The translations under genes and the position numbers were made by a program. A stretch of 64,000 nt of DNA. It comes from Alentia gelatinosa (taxonomy: Eukaryota > Annelida > Polychaeta > Phyllodocida > Polynoidae). The stretch spans positions 10,375,798 through 10,439,797 of the forward strand of contig OX465583.1 of assembly GCA_950022655.1 (NCBI GenBank), given 5' to 3'. The notes under the pieces are model-generated. The model did not search any database and was not told the origin of the DNA. It saw only the letters and a program-made list of their open reading frames with translations. Of the stretch, positions 40,572-52,949 are shown in pieces (the stretch's first letter is position 1; each line of letters starts with the position of its first letter).

Positions 40572-40990
40572 GCTATACGGCATTTAGTCTATGAGCCATG
40601 GGGGCTGCCATGACGCCCCCCGAGTAGGTGTTCTTCACTAATGGAGGTGAAGAAGTAGGTGTTCTTCATTAATGGAGGTGCAAAAGAAGTGAGTGATAAT
40701 TGGGAAGTGTCACAACTCTAGTCTTGCTCACATCTGTATATAAAGTGTTCCATGTGAAAAACATCATGTCCTGGGTTTTAGCATTATCTCATCCTGCTCT
40801 GGGATGGGTGTAGGGAGTTAAGGGAACCATGGTGAAATATTGAAAGGCAGTTGAATTTCATACCAAAGAGCCAGAATATAGATATGTCCCCCCCACCCCC
40901 CGGGACCCGTCATACTGCTAGCCACCTAGTGATTGGTTCATGAACTAACAATGGCTCTGTCCCCTATACCTTAAGGCCAGTTCACACTTT
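40572..40990. repeat. Left arm of a long-distance inverted repeat
   Basis: CTATACGGCATTTAGTCTAT, GCCATGACGCCCCCCGAGTA, GGTGTTCTTCACTAATGGAG, ACAATGGCTCTGTCCCCTAT. Its reverse complement occupies 51715-52108. The left arm has an extra tandem copy of the AGTAGGTGTTCTTCA(C/T)TAATG block (40625 and 40653). Confidence 0.8.
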
Positions 40991-41144
40991 GCGACTAGGG
41001 GAGCTTGTGAGCCAGTACCTCCAGTGTGAACTGACCATTAGAAAACACAGGAACACAGGAATTGAATGCACAATAATGCATTCGCAGGCTTAGCTATGAT
41101 TTGCTCTTATTTTTCAAAGTTAAAACCAAAACAATCATTAACAA

Positions 41145-41320
41145 GGGGCCATCCATAAAGTACGTACGCACCGAGGGGGGAGGGGGGGGGGGGGCAGAAA
41201 TTTGGGAAAATCTGCGTATGCTCCCTCTTTGTTCTATTGCGTACAAGATTGGGAGAGGGGGTGGGGGGTGGGGGACCCAAAATTTCAGAAATTCTGCGTA
41301 CATACTTTATGGGTGGCCCC
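41145..41320. mobile_element. Harbinger-like miniature element, 176 bp
   Basis: Inverted termini GGGGCCATCCATAAAGTACG and CATACTTTATGGGTGGCCCC, with long G tracts and CCTCTTTGTTCTATTGCGTA inside. Relatives at 58608-58775 and 36551-36700. The terminus style resembles that of 47784-51490, which has TAA target duplications. Confidence 0.7.
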
Positions 41321-41897
41321 CTATGAAGTTTAGACAGTCAAGACTCGTTAATATATGTCTGAGTTTGCTCTAGAAGTCTATTATAAATCTGTCAATAAAA
41401 AACCCGCCTCTGTAATTACATCCACCGTTCACACCCTAGGTGTGATTGTTGTATGTTTCTATAGGCATGTGGCCGGACTCGACCGTGTTGTTTGCCGGTG
41501 GTATATTTCAAACATGTTTGAAATTGAATCGCAAGATTCTGGTGCCCTTTTTAGAGGGAATCCAGTCGCCAACTCAAACCTGAACAACGGGGGGTGGGGC
41601 AATATCCCCTGACGATTCTGCCATTTTGCATTCCCACTTGCAGACTCCACGAATTCCTAGAAATCGTGGCTGATAGTCGCAGGCATGTGCCCTCTGAATG
41701 CCCCAAAATCGCTTAGGGGGAACGCGGCTTAAGGAACTCACCGTGAGGTAAATGATGAAGATGAGATGGCGTTAAGGCTACTAAAAAAAACCCAACTTGT
41801 TTCTCATCACCAAGCCATGAAAAATATGATAAGGGAGCTTTTTTTTTTTTGCTGGATCAAAGATGGCTTAAAAGTGTCATAAAATGGGCTTTAGACA

Positions 41898-41970
41898 TAC
41901 AGTAAAACCCTGCGTAAGCGGTCAGCCTCCGTTCCAGGCCAAAATGTCTGCTTATGCAGGGTGTCTGCGT
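41898..41970. mobile_element. Pogo/Tigger-like left end
   Basis: TACAGTAAAACCCTGCGTAA, GTCAGCCTCCGTTCCAGGCC, TTATGCAGGGTGTCTGCG; same left end as 38880. No matching right end found nearby. Confidence 0.55.
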
Positions 41971-42535
41971 TCGGGGGTTTTCAGATTTATACTGCTTATA
42001 CATTGAAAGCATCCCTGGCATGAGGAGCTTTAATTTTATACCAAATAAACATACTTTTCATAATTTCTATCGAGGTTCATCTTATTTTAACAAAACAAAA
42101 AAAAAATCTTCTAAAATCGTTTTTGCAGATGCGCGCGATGATGAGAAACAAGTTTTTTTTTTGAGTGGCCTAACAGAAACCCCCGTATTGGTTGCTGTAG
42201 AGGCCGTGTGAGGTCTGCCTTTCCGGAGGTCCCCCGTGCAGGGGTCGGTGTCTCCCGCTTCCACTCCCCACCTGCAGCGTGTGTCGTTTCACTCCCGCCT
42301 AGAAACTGCCACCTCAGCGTGCGCTAATGACGCCACGTGTTAATTAAACCTTGATGATGTGAGTTTTCATTACAAACCCCATCCGTGTGGCTACAGTTAG
42401 TGTTACATGTAAAACCTAATGACGTTACTCGAGTAGACCACCAGTATCATTCACCACCAATGTGCTCTCTTATCATGTCGGGTGGGGTATGATAAGTGGC
42501 ATTGGATGGGGTATTTTTTTATTAGTTGTATGACT

Positions 42536-42838
42536 ATCGTAAAACTGGATGAGTTTTAATCTTGTCCACCATATTCCGCGACTGGAGTTTGCCAAAGTGA
42601 CTTCATGAGGCGAAGCCGAGTGAAGTCCGGAGCCAAAACTTCAGGAGTGGAATGCGGTTGACAAGATTAAACGAATCAGGTTTTGATTTTATCCTACCCC
42701 ATCTCCTCGATTTTGGCATATTACGTGAAAACAATGCTGTATGCTACTAGTGGCATATAAAACTCCGTATGCCAGTTAGCGTGGCATACGGAATTCCAAT
42801 GTTAAGTCTATGAGATTTTATATTAGGGGTAGGATAAT
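42536..42838. mobile_element. Double-hairpin element, family C, copy 2
   Basis: ATCGTAAAACTGGATGAGTT, long hairpin with apex GAGGCGAAGCCGAGTGAAGT, then TTTTATCCTACCCC, the TCCGTATGCCAG hairpin and the end TTATATTAGGGGTAGGATAA. Opposite orientation to 30863-31168. Confidence 0.75.
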
Positions 42839-43124
42839 AATGTTTACCACACACAACCAGACTCGTTCAATTCAAATTAAAAACGTTAATGATGATCAGA
42901 GAATGAGATAAAGTAGGTTCAATGTGATTAGTGATTGATGATTTATGTAAAATACTCAACGTTTCCATTAATTTAATCAATCTTATAGTTTTTTTTGTTC
43001 TGTTTTTAATTTATTTGGTCTGATTTGCATGCCATCAGTGACACGGTCTACCACAATTGCCATATTTATATGATGTACCATTGGATACAGTATGTATACC
43101 TATATAGTTATGTTGTATCATTAA

Positions 43125-43272
43125 GATACATACACAATATTGACTTGGTTCAGATACAAGCGGTCGTATGCTCCGAGAAGTTGACGCGAAGTAATATCCG
43201 AGCGCATGCGAGTATATTGCGTAGAGTCAATACGACCGCTTTTATCTGGGCCCAGTCTATATTGTATTTATC
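43125..43272. mobile_element. Hairpin element, family H, hairpin present
   Basis: Outer inverted ends TACACAATATTGACTTGG and CCCAGTCTATATTGTA. The inner hairpin GCGGTCGTATGCTCCGAG...GTCAATACGACCGC has the apex GAGCGCATGCGAGTATATTG. A copy without the inner hairpin lies at 45779-45850. Confidence 0.7.
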
Positions 43273-43393
43273 AACCACCTTTTCCTGACAGGCCACATAG
43301 CGATATTGGTTTGTTTTAGTTATGCACTATTCTTCAATATGCGCTATTTTTCTGTATGCGCGCTTTATCACAGCCCACAGCACACATCATATC

Positions 43394-44200
43394 TATCTGC
43401 TCCGGGTATGATGATACACACTCCCTATGTGTTTTCTATGGAGACTTTATACTAGTTGGATATATCTGTATGCTCCAGTTATGGTGATACACCCTCCCTA
43501 TGTGTTTCTATGCAGACTTTATACTAGTTGGATATATCTGTATGCTCCAGTTATTGTGATACACACTCCCTATGTGTTTTCTATGCAGACTTTATACTAG
43601 TTGGATATATCTGTATGCTCCAGTTATGGTGATACACACTCCCTATGTGTTTTCTATGGAGACTTTATACTAGTTGGATATATCTGTATGCTCCAGTTAT
43701 GGTGATACACACTCCCTATGTGTTTTCTATGCAGACTTTATACTAGTTGGATATATCTGTATGCTCCAGTTATGGTGATACACACTCCCTATGTGTTTTC
43801 TATGGGGACTTTATACTAGTTGGATATATCTGTATGCTCCAGTTATTGTGATACACACTCCCTAAGTGTTTTCTCACGAGAATTTGTATTGGGTGGATAT
43901 ATCTGTCTGCTTGGGGTATGGTGATACACACTCCCTATGTGTTTTCTCCGGAGACTTTGTATTGGGTGGATATATCTGTATGCGCCGGGTTTGGTGATAC
44001 ATGCTCCCTATGTGTTTTCTATGTACACTTTGTATTAGGTGGATATATCTGTATGCTCCGGGTATGGTGATACGCACTCCCTATGTGTTTTCTATGGAGA
44101 CATTGTATTGGGTGGATATATATATATCTGTCTGCTCCGGGTATGGTGATACACACTCCCTATGTGTTTTCCATTGACACTTTCTATTAGGTGGATAATA
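43394..44200. repeat. 73-bp satellite array, about 11 copies
   Basis: The unit begins GATACACACTCCCTATGTGT and runs through TTTCTATGCAGACTTTATAC, TAGTTGGATATATCTGTATG and CTCCAGTTATGGT. The first seven units are close to identical; units after about 43870 are diverged (TTGTATTGGGTGGATAT), showing older and younger halves. Confidence 0.93.
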
Positions 44201-44849
44201 AAATGAGAGATCTAGTAACCTTATTATAATGAACACACTACAATACCAATACGAATACATGCTATTATATGTATTTACAATGATTCAATATCTATGATAT
44301 CCAGCTGTACTATTCATCACCTTATTCATCAGTTTATGGCCAACATAATCATATAGTGCTTTTGACAATCAAAATGATAATAATATCATGACATAACGTT
44401 AAAGGTCTAGTATGAAGATATATACTCTCAAGAAACGTCACGAAATTTTACATAATTGTTAACATTACCTGAGTTGTCTTTGCAGAATGGTATTACGAAG
44501 CGGAGCTGAGTGATATCTGTAGCAGAAGACAATGCACGCCATATAAATAATTATATGAATTTGATGTTTAGATTCTATCCCACAACGTCACATGTTTTTA
44601 ATTGCATATGTCACCAGTGTATGCTGCTGCCTCTATTCAGCAAGTTAGTTTTGTCTTTACACACTGATCGCAAACATTGAATACTCCCTTATATTTGATT
44701 AAAAAAACGTTATTCGTTATTATGGTATCCAGCATTGAGCTGTTCCGAATTCCTGGCCTAGTAACTCCGGTATGAGACGTATTAAACCGTATTGTCTCAG
44801 GATAATCATCAAGTCCTTCTTCCTTTTCCCCTCCTTGCTCTCTCATCTA

Positions 44850-45115
44850 GATTTATCTCACCCCTGGTATTTTCCCCCCATAGGCTTAACATTGGGAACT
44901 CGTTCTCCATGGCCCTACGAGTATTGCAGTCCGTTCTCTATGGTCTAAATCATAGATTCTGTTAGTGTGTACAGGGGTGAGATAAATACTGAAAGTGACA
45001 CATTTTGCCCACAGTCGTTGTTCTCGAACTCGTTTGAATGCTACGTGATATTCACTCGGCTCTCGCCTCGTTCATATCACACCGCATCAAACTCGCAGAT
45101 GACAAAGACTTTGAC
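44850..45115. mobile_element. Hairpin element, family B relative
   Basis: ATCTCACCCCTGGTATTTTC, AGGCTTAACATTGGGAACTC and AGGGGTGAGATAAATACTG, then the hairpin region GTCGTTGTTCTCGAACTCGT with apex CTCGCCTCGTTCATATCACA. Relatives at 57400-57655 and 36190-36550. Confidence 0.55.
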
Positions 45116-45384
45116 CAAACCTTGTTGCTTTCTTCTTTAGTCTCCATCTCAATCTTATATCGTGGCACATGTTATCGATAAAAGTCAATACCAGCCTGCT
45201 TAGAGTGGCTATTTTGTTGAGGCCCCTGGCCCGACGAATCACTCACTAACTGAGCATAAATATTTAGTGGCACTGAGAGAGACCCCTATGGAGGTCATAA
45301 TCTCACCTCTCTGAACTATACTGCCTCACTGGTACCAAACCATAGAAAGTATCTTATGATGAACTCTGGTCTGATAGGCCTCAC

Positions 45385-45491
<107 letters not shown>

Positions 45492-45778
45492 TTTGTGTGT
45501 TTTTTCTTCTCCTCTTTTTTGTCTATGCATAATTGTGATGCTGTTGTTGTTACTCCTCACTGGACAGAAAATCATATATTGTATGTATGAACTTGCTGTC
45601 AATAAACCTTTACACAAACAAAAAATACATGTAGTTCTTTTATATCATACTCGGGTGGTATATAGACATTTGTGACAACCGTTGTTTGATGATTTGGTTT
45701 CGATATCTTGTTGACCATGGTTTCTAGATATTTCGTCATTGTCCACAGATCCTTACAATGTGCCCAGGCCCTGAGAGG

Positions 45779-45850
45779 ATACATACACAATATTGACTGG
45801 TTTCAGATACAACCGCTTTTATCTGATGCCAGTCTATATTGTATTCATTA
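45779..45850. mobile_element. Family H element lacking the inner hairpin
   Basis: Matches 43125-43272 at both sides (ATACACAATATTGACTGG, TTTCAGATACAA / CCGCTTTTATCTG, CCAGTCTATATTGTATT) but jumps from ACAA straight to CCGC, so the whole inner hairpin apart from its last arm bases is absent. Confidence 0.7.
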
Positions 45851-46490
45851 TCCTCCCTTTCCTGACAAATGGCGTGCATCATATCTGCAGTGCGTCGGTT
45901 CATGAAAAAAGATTGTAACATATATCCGGGTACCAGAAAAAAGATCTACTTCCTATAATTAACAAAGCCGGGCTGCAAGTAAAATGTATTTATTGCACAT
46001 GAATTTGATAAGACAATGCATGATAAAAGCAGATAAACACATTTAAAAAAGATGATAAAAGATAAGAAATAGATATAAAACTATACATTATGAGCCCTAA
46101 GGCGAGAGAATAAAAAAGAAAAAGGTGTGGGTGGGTAGGTAATGAAAAAATTCCCGTGCGTCGACAACGAATGTAGCAGCAGGAATGACGCTTGTAGAGG
46201 GGTCACGTGATCATGTGACCAGTTGAATAAATTATAATAAGTGTTCGATTAACCACCACAGTAATAATAGTTACGAGGATACGTTCGATTAGTTAAATGA
46301 GAGTACAGCCCGGCAGTAAATTATATGTAATTTACAATTACTGCACAATGGCGACTGTCGGCATGAGGCGTTAGGCTTGCCACCACGATGAATATGCGGT
46401 GTCAATTGTAAATTGATATTAATTCCGATGCTGGCGCCCTCTTATTACTTATCTGACAATTATCATATCACACTTCCATCCTCGTCGCTT
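45851..46490. other. No gene recognised
   Basis: AT-rich sequence without a credible ORF or known repeat. TACAATTAC-type words around 46310-46430 recur near 47260-47330 (GGCGACTGTCGGCATGAGGC versus GCGACTGTCAGCGTGAGGCG, in the same orientation), so these two pieces flank the element at 46495 and may be duplicated sequence. Confidence 0.4.
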
Positions 46491-46494
46491 TCTA

Positions 46495-46951
46495 AGGGGG
46501 TGCGTCCACCAACCACGACAAGGCTACGACAAGTGCCGACATGAAAGTTCCAATCGCAGCCTTGTCGCAGCCTTGTCGTGAGAAGAGCATTGTCGGGACA
46601 GCGGTGTCGGGGCGTGTCGTAGACGTTACCGGTTTCCGTAAAAAAGGTGCCCATGGTTCCGACACACTACGACAATGATATAGAGGAAACCACAACACTC
46701 CACGACAAAGGTCCAGTCGTAGCAAAAATCGAACATGTTCGATATTGTCGTGGCCTTGTCGGAGGGCCTCTGACAGGCCCCCGACAAGCTTCGTGTCGCA
46801 GCCTGTCAGGGCCTTGTCGTAGCCTCTTGTCGGGAACTATGTTCCACCAACCACGACAAGGCTACGACAGGCCTTCCAATCGTAGAGCTGTCGTGGACCT
46901 TGTCGGAAAGCCATTGTCGCAGCCTTGTCGTGGTTGGTGGACGCACCCCCT
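46495..46951. mobile_element. Miniature inverted-repeat element, 457 bp, TA flanks
   Basis: Terminal inverted repeats of about 36 bp: AGGGGGTGCGTCCACCAACC then ACGACAAGGCTACGAC on the left, with the complement on the right carrying one visible change. TA is present on both sides (46493-46494 and 46952-46953). The interior repeats CGACAAGG/CCTTGTCG more than a dozen times in both orientations. No ORF of known type. Confidence 0.85.
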
Positions 46952-47783
46952 TACACTAGACGGATGTATTGGTACAGCTTACTCGTGTTATTTACCCACC
47001 CGCCCACACCAAGCGTTGTAATATCTTTTTTACTACATATATGTATTCAGTTTGATTAAACTATCACTGTTCAATGTTCTTACAATTTCATGTCAACCTA
47101 TTAACAACTCATAAACATTGTATTCTTCTGATGTATCTTATTACCCTCAATTCTATCCAACGATGAAATGAAATAATTTGTATTGTCTTAATAAAATGTA
47201 CTGAAAGTCATGTGATATGATAATTGTCAGGTAAGTAGTAAGAGGGTGCCAGTGTCAGAATTATTACCAATATACAATTAGTTAACAATAGCGACTGTCA
47301 GCGTGAGGCGTTATGCTTGCTAACACGATGAATTCATCCTAATACAAAGACATTACAGCTGGAAAAAAAAGAAAAAAATACTGTCCCTTCACTATCTGCA
47401 TGCTATTCACTGTGATATCATGAAAGAAGCCACCTCAACATGAAAGGAGCCAGTCAACTTGCCATTTCTACAACTGCCTTTCTAGGATCCAAATATACCA
47501 AACACCAGTAGGTCAATGAGGTATGGTGGTCTCTAGTGATTGGTTATGTTCAGATGAGCACACCTCTGAGACACTGAGGCACTGGCCCTCTGCTCCTTTC
47601 CCAATGTCAAAGAGTTGGTGCGCAGATGGTGAAGGGTATTTTTTTTCTCTTTTTTTTTTTCAAAGTTATTTAGAGATGTAAGGCTTCTTATACATAGTAC
47701 AGGATTTTCAGCGATGACGTCTACACAACAGATATATTCAGTATCAATTAAATACAAGGTCAGGTCAAGGATTTTTGCAGTAA

Positions 47784-50700
47784 GGGGCTGTCCATAAATT
47801 ATGTCACACTTAGGGGGGGGGGGGGGGGGGTATATTGAAAAGTGTGACAGCCCAAAAATCTTAGGGGGGTGTCCAGAGTTGTGTGACAAAACATGCATCA
47901 CCTAATTCTGAGACTTTAGAGGCAACTTTCCAATAATTTAGTGACAACTTTGCCCATGCTGGAAAGGTGTTACAAAGAGTATGATAATAAGCAGTTATGG
48001 ATGGATATCCTGTCGCATATACAATTCCACTGAAATTGTCAAACACCTAAGGAAAAAGGCAGCCAAATAGGAGAATGTCCAGATCAAGGAAAGTCAGTAC
48101 ATGTACTACAAATGGTTAAGTGTAACTGCAGTGGGTGCTGTTACATTAGGAAGAGTTTCTGCAAGAGATTCAAGATGCCTATTACCACATGACTATATTT
48201 GATCCCTAAGGATGTTGCCATAAGACTAGTAAAGCAGATCATATTATGTTCTGTGTCAAATATGTAAATATTAATGCCTATACTCCCTTAATATGAATTA
48301 TGTGTACTGCTTCAAAACTCTGTGATAGGATTAAAAAAACAATGTCAAATTTTATACTATATCAGTTATCTAACAACTAGCTACATAAAAAAACACCCAC
48401 TGCAGGTGAATGTTACCTTTTGATCTGAATAAAAAAAATTGAAAAAATTCTCTCTGTAACATCGACCCTTTCCTTACTAGAAGCCTATGTTTAGGCAGAA
48501 AGACCTATATATATTTCTGACCTCCAATTTTTAGATGGTACCTACTTTGTGTCTGTTAAAGGTACAAAATAGAAACTTTCCATCTTAATTATGTAAGACA
48601 TGCACTTTCTATAAGAAGCATTCTTTTTTTTTATGAGAATATTCTAATTACCTTTTTTGTGGTGATTTTTAGGGGTCAAAGTAGGCTGGTTTCAGTCCCT
48701 GTACCCCTCCACCTACCTCACCCCTCCTTGCCACGATACAGGGACTGGTAAAATCTGAAATGGTGTCTGGTTTCTGGTGTGACGTAGTGCCACGTTTGCC
48801 CGGCACTCTTGCTGGAGAGGTCCTAGCAACTTATTAGAAAATCTGCTAGGATGACCTCTATCTAGTAGATATCCCCCAATCAGCAATCTCTCTTTCTAGT
48901 TGTTTGAAACTGGAAATGTTGAATCAAGGTAGGAGAGGGGATAAATGATTAAACTCAGATTATTGAGATACTATTTTCCAGACACAATTAGTTTTTGTAG
49001 GCATATCTATTCATCAGATTGACAAAAACTCAGATGGATAAATGGGGTGGGGGAAGGGAGGGATAAAAATGGGAAAGAAGATAAAAAAGAAACTAGCTCT
49101 GAAGGAAGGCTGCAGAAAATGTTTCCTCAGATAGTAATTAGGCCATAAGGCCAAGTCACTAAGGGAATGATCAATATTAAGGGGAAATAGAATTAGCTTT
49201 ATGGTATTATTTTGAAAACCCAGACTTCATAGTCTGGTCTCCCAGTCCAAAGTTCGGCCACAGGCAGGATCTATTGCTCTGACAACATAGCATCCAGGTA
49301 ACTGGAGGGGGGAGGGGAGGGGGACGGGTAAAAGGAAGTGTAAAGCTATAGGGAGCGGCTGCGGTTACACTTTACAGGCATTTTAGGGAGTGGAAATCGT
49401 GATGTTTTTCTTCCTGAATAGGATCTGCATGTGTTTGTTGTATAGGATATGGAGCTATAAGTAGCTTAAACATAACATACAGTACATAGTGTGTTTTCAC
49501 TTCCCATTTTTTAAATTTCTGCGAAAATGTTCAAGCTGTAAAACAATATAAACCTCTTTTGGTAATCTATAGATAGAATAATGTTATGTCTATGAATTTT
49601 ACTTCTGCATTCTAATATTCTTAAACTATATATTCAGATGTGATATTTCTCACTGTAACCCCCTTAGAATATTCTGAATTGGTCATTTTAACATTCTAGA
49701 TTGGGCCAAAGATCAGATATAGAAGTTGAATGGACAAACAAAATAATCTTACTTAATTGTGCCATGGTGTATCAGCAAGGAAATAAGTTAAAAGGTTAGA
49801 TGCACAATGAAGTGATCAAGTGCAAGTGATCAAGAGGTGTATGACATGATATAATAGTAAACCTGCAGTTGTGTTTTTTCTATTTACATAAAATTAATAT
49901 AATATTTTTGGCAAATGTTAAAGGACATTGTCAAAAGGTCACCAGGAGCAGCTAATGTAGGGCCTATGGGTTCTTGATCTAATCTATGATTTTGATTAAA
50001 ACATACCTATTGTAGAACAGAATCACATTCTCTCTATAATTGGCTATTGATTTATATTTAAAGAAAATAATTTTCAGATCAAGGTGACTTATACAGTACA
50101 AATGTTGGATTTGAACCCACACACTCTGGATTGAGAAAGCAAGCTGACCTATTTCAGTAAACTAGATAACATCTATGTAGGTCATGATGTGTGGGAGAGC
50201 TTGTGAGCAGTTACCTCTAATCTGACTGTAGAGGTACCACGCTTGAAACTGTAGGTAAGCCCAGTCGCAAAGTACACACAAATATGTATTTGAACCACTC
50301 CCTTTGCGATACATTTAAAATACATTTAAAGAGTTCAATTTTTCATCAAAAAGAATGAAATTGTAGCCAAGATATATGACAGTATTAGCAAATGACTGCC
50401 ATTTCCTTGAAAGACTGTTAAGAAATTCAATTTGTTGTCAAAATAAATTAAATTGGTTGCTATGGCAACCAAACAATATGTAAAAAAACAAACAGACTAC
50501 AGATAATATTTACATATCATATAAGAATAGAAGCCGAAGTTTAAAAAGAATCTAACACAGCATTATGAAATAACAAACTTCCAAACTAGACACATATTCT
50601 TACCAGATAACCCCATGGAAGGCTGGTAAGGAAAGGGTTAAGCAACATGGCACCACCTGAGAATATTTTAGCTCACCAATTAAATGTATCTGGATACATT

Positions 50701-51490
50701 TAATCAGTGGCAGACTGCAGTTTCACACTCTCAATTTTTCAGTGGTCAACTCATGAAAAAGAGGGCCTTTCCCTATGTGATGATGATTTCTACCATAACC
50801 CTATTCACACATATAGGAACCCCACCAGTTTGTCTATTGGAAATATGTACTCAGCTGTAGCTTAGGAAGGGATTATCTTCAGGTTTCTCTGTGAGATGGA
50901 AATCATACTCCCCCAACCAATGAAGTAAATGCTGAGCAATAAGGTGGAAATGGTCTGTTGATGGGGTTGATGATTGTGCGCTAGGATAAATCCCCAAATG
51001 CACCACCTGCCAACTTTTGTACAGTGCCCATTTCATGGGCAGGTTGAACTAATAAGTGTGTTTCATCATATACTTGGAGGAGGAAGATGTGGATCACCAC
51101 CAGAATAAACTAGGGTAGATGAGATTTATGCTTGATCAGAGTTCAGTACTGCATATGATTGGTTGGTCTAAAATGACAATTACTGCAGTAAAGTATGGCG
51201 AAGTATCAATAGCTTTTCAGTGATCTAGTAAATCGGGAGTTTTGTCTCAAGTAATATCTCCTACTAAATTAATGGTGTATTACAGTAGCTTAGTCAAAGA
51301 TGTAATAACTGTTATGTTAAGCTAAATAAGACAAAAATGGGGGGGGGGGGTTTCGGAAAGTGTGACATAATATTTTGGGGGGTGGTTTGAAATGTGCAAC
51401 AAAGTGTGACAGGGGGATGGGGCGGGGGGGGGGGGGGGGGGGGTCCTAAAAATGCCCTAAAAAAGCATGACATAATTTATGGACGGCCCC
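47784..51490. mobile_element. Harbinger-like non-autonomous DNA transposon, 3.7 kb
   Basis: Ends GGGGCTGTCCATAAATTATG and CATAATTTATGGACGGCCCC are inverted, and TAA is found directly outside both (47781-47783, 51491-51493), fitting the 3-bp target duplications of PIF/Harbinger. Long G tracts lie just inside each end. The interior has no transposase or MYB-like ORF; a 61-codon - strand frame at 50851-51036 shows no family. Parts recur at 15278-16345. The superfamily is inferred from duplication length and termini only. Confidence 0.72.
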
Positions 51491-51714
51491 TAAGCTCAAA
51501 GTCTATGTGGCTCCTCCAAACCCCTATTAACCTTTATTTCCCCACACAATAAATGCAATTCTGCTCTAAAAACGGGGAGCACTCAGTAACTAGCATTTAA
51601 GTGGTGTTCTTTAAAATTTATTAATGACAATGGCCATTAACATCATTGATATAATAATTCCTACCATTAGGCTGGAAATGAGGATCGATTCCTATAAACC
51701 TGAGTAACAGCAAC

Positions 51715-52108
51715 AGATCAGCACCCGTTTCACTATAGGGGACAGAGCCATTGTTAGTTCACGAAGCAGTCACTAGGTGGTCGGGGGACAAACCTGTATT
51801 CTGGCTCTTTGTTCTTACGAATTTCAACTGCCTTTCAATATTTTACCATGATTCCCTTGACTTTCTACACCAATCCCAAAGAAGGATGACATAATGATTA
51901 AATCCAAGACATGATATTTTCCATATCGAACACTTTATATAAATATGTGAGCAAGGCTAAAGTTGTGACATTTCCCAATTATCACTCACTTTTTTTCCAC
52001 CTCCTTTAGTGAAGAACACCTACTTTTTCACCTCCATTAGTGATGAGCACCTACTCGGGGGGCGTCATGGCGGCGCCCATGGATCATAGGCTATGTGCCG
52101 TATAGATA
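51715..52108. repeat. Right arm of a long-distance inverted repeat
   Basis: ATAGGGGACAGAGCCATTGT, CTCACTTTTTTTCCACCTCC, CCTACTCGGGGGGCGTCATG, ATAGGCTATGTGCCGTATAG: reverse complement of 40572-40990, the two arms being 10.7 kb apart. Confidence 0.8.
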
Positions 52109-52474
52109 AATATCTAATGAAGATTCTGACAATTGTAAACTATTCCTTGTGTCTTTCCTCAGAGTTCAGTCTTTATTTGAAGTCTCTACGTGCATTTTCG
52201 GCCGAGTTAGGGAACCCAACACTATAATTCTCACTTGTAAGACATGGAAGTGATAGTCTAGGGTCAAGCGGTACAGTGGCATACCGACCGAGTAGTGCAA
52301 TGACCGCAGTTCTTGGTTTGAATAGAATAATAGTTTTCAAAAAAGGAGTTAACCACAAAAGAAGTATGAAACTCGATTTAAGGTTAAAACATACATGTAG
52401 AATTGGTCAGAGGATGTTTTTCTTTACTTAAATATGTTAAAATAGCTGATAAAATATGTTTTAAAAGTGTTGTT

Positions 52475-52655
52475 ATGATCAGTACGAGAGGGTGGACCCT
52501 CTGGCCTACAGCAGTAGCCAAGTGGCACCAACAGTGAGACCTCAATAACTATTGAAACGGGTACTACCACTATTGGTGGCGCTTTGGTCCAAAATACCGC
52601 TCGCTGTTGGCATCCTCTCCTATTGAAACACGAAGTGTCGTTATTTAGTTAATGA
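52475..52655. repeat. Dispersed repeat, family E, copy 1
   Basis: GTTATGATCAGTACGAGAGG, GTGGACCCTCTGGCC and CACTATTGGTGGCGCTTTGG match 57105-57250 (GTTATGATCAGTAAGAGAGG, CCACTGTTGGTGCAACTC). Confidence 0.55.
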
Positions 52656-52670
52656 TACCTGGGACCTGTT

Positions 52671-52949
52671 TCACTAGTCTCATGACATGTCTGTGACACC
52701 ATACAGACATTGGGGTTGTCCAGTTTCGTGCCCTCAAGTAAAGACAGACCCCAAACATAAAAATTTGACAAATCTACATGTCATGGACCTGTTTCACTAG
52801 TTTCGTGACAAAAGTGTTCGACAGACATGAAAAGTGGCACCAACAGTGCAAGCAAGAATGCACAAAACGGAGTCTATTGTCTAGTTCTTATGAAACTGGA
52901 CACACCATCTAGACGCAATCTAGACATGTCACAAAACTAGTGAAACAGG
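52671..52949. mobile_element. Miniature element with CCTGTTTCACTAGT termini
   Basis: Left ACCTGTTTCACTAGTCTCAT/GACATGTCTGTGAC; right AGACATGTCACAAAACTAGT/GAAACAG. A half copy is at 61308-61420, splitting the tyrosine-recombinase remnant from the SGNH remnant. The left terminus recurs internally at 52785. Confidence 0.6.

Noticed and set aside
41101..41373. 90-codon ORF with poly-Gly
   Set aside because: Generated by G tracts inside a miniature inverted-repeat element.
46647..47021. 124-codon + strand ORF
   Set aside because: It is the CGACAAGG-rich interior and right terminus of the miniature element at 46495-46951.
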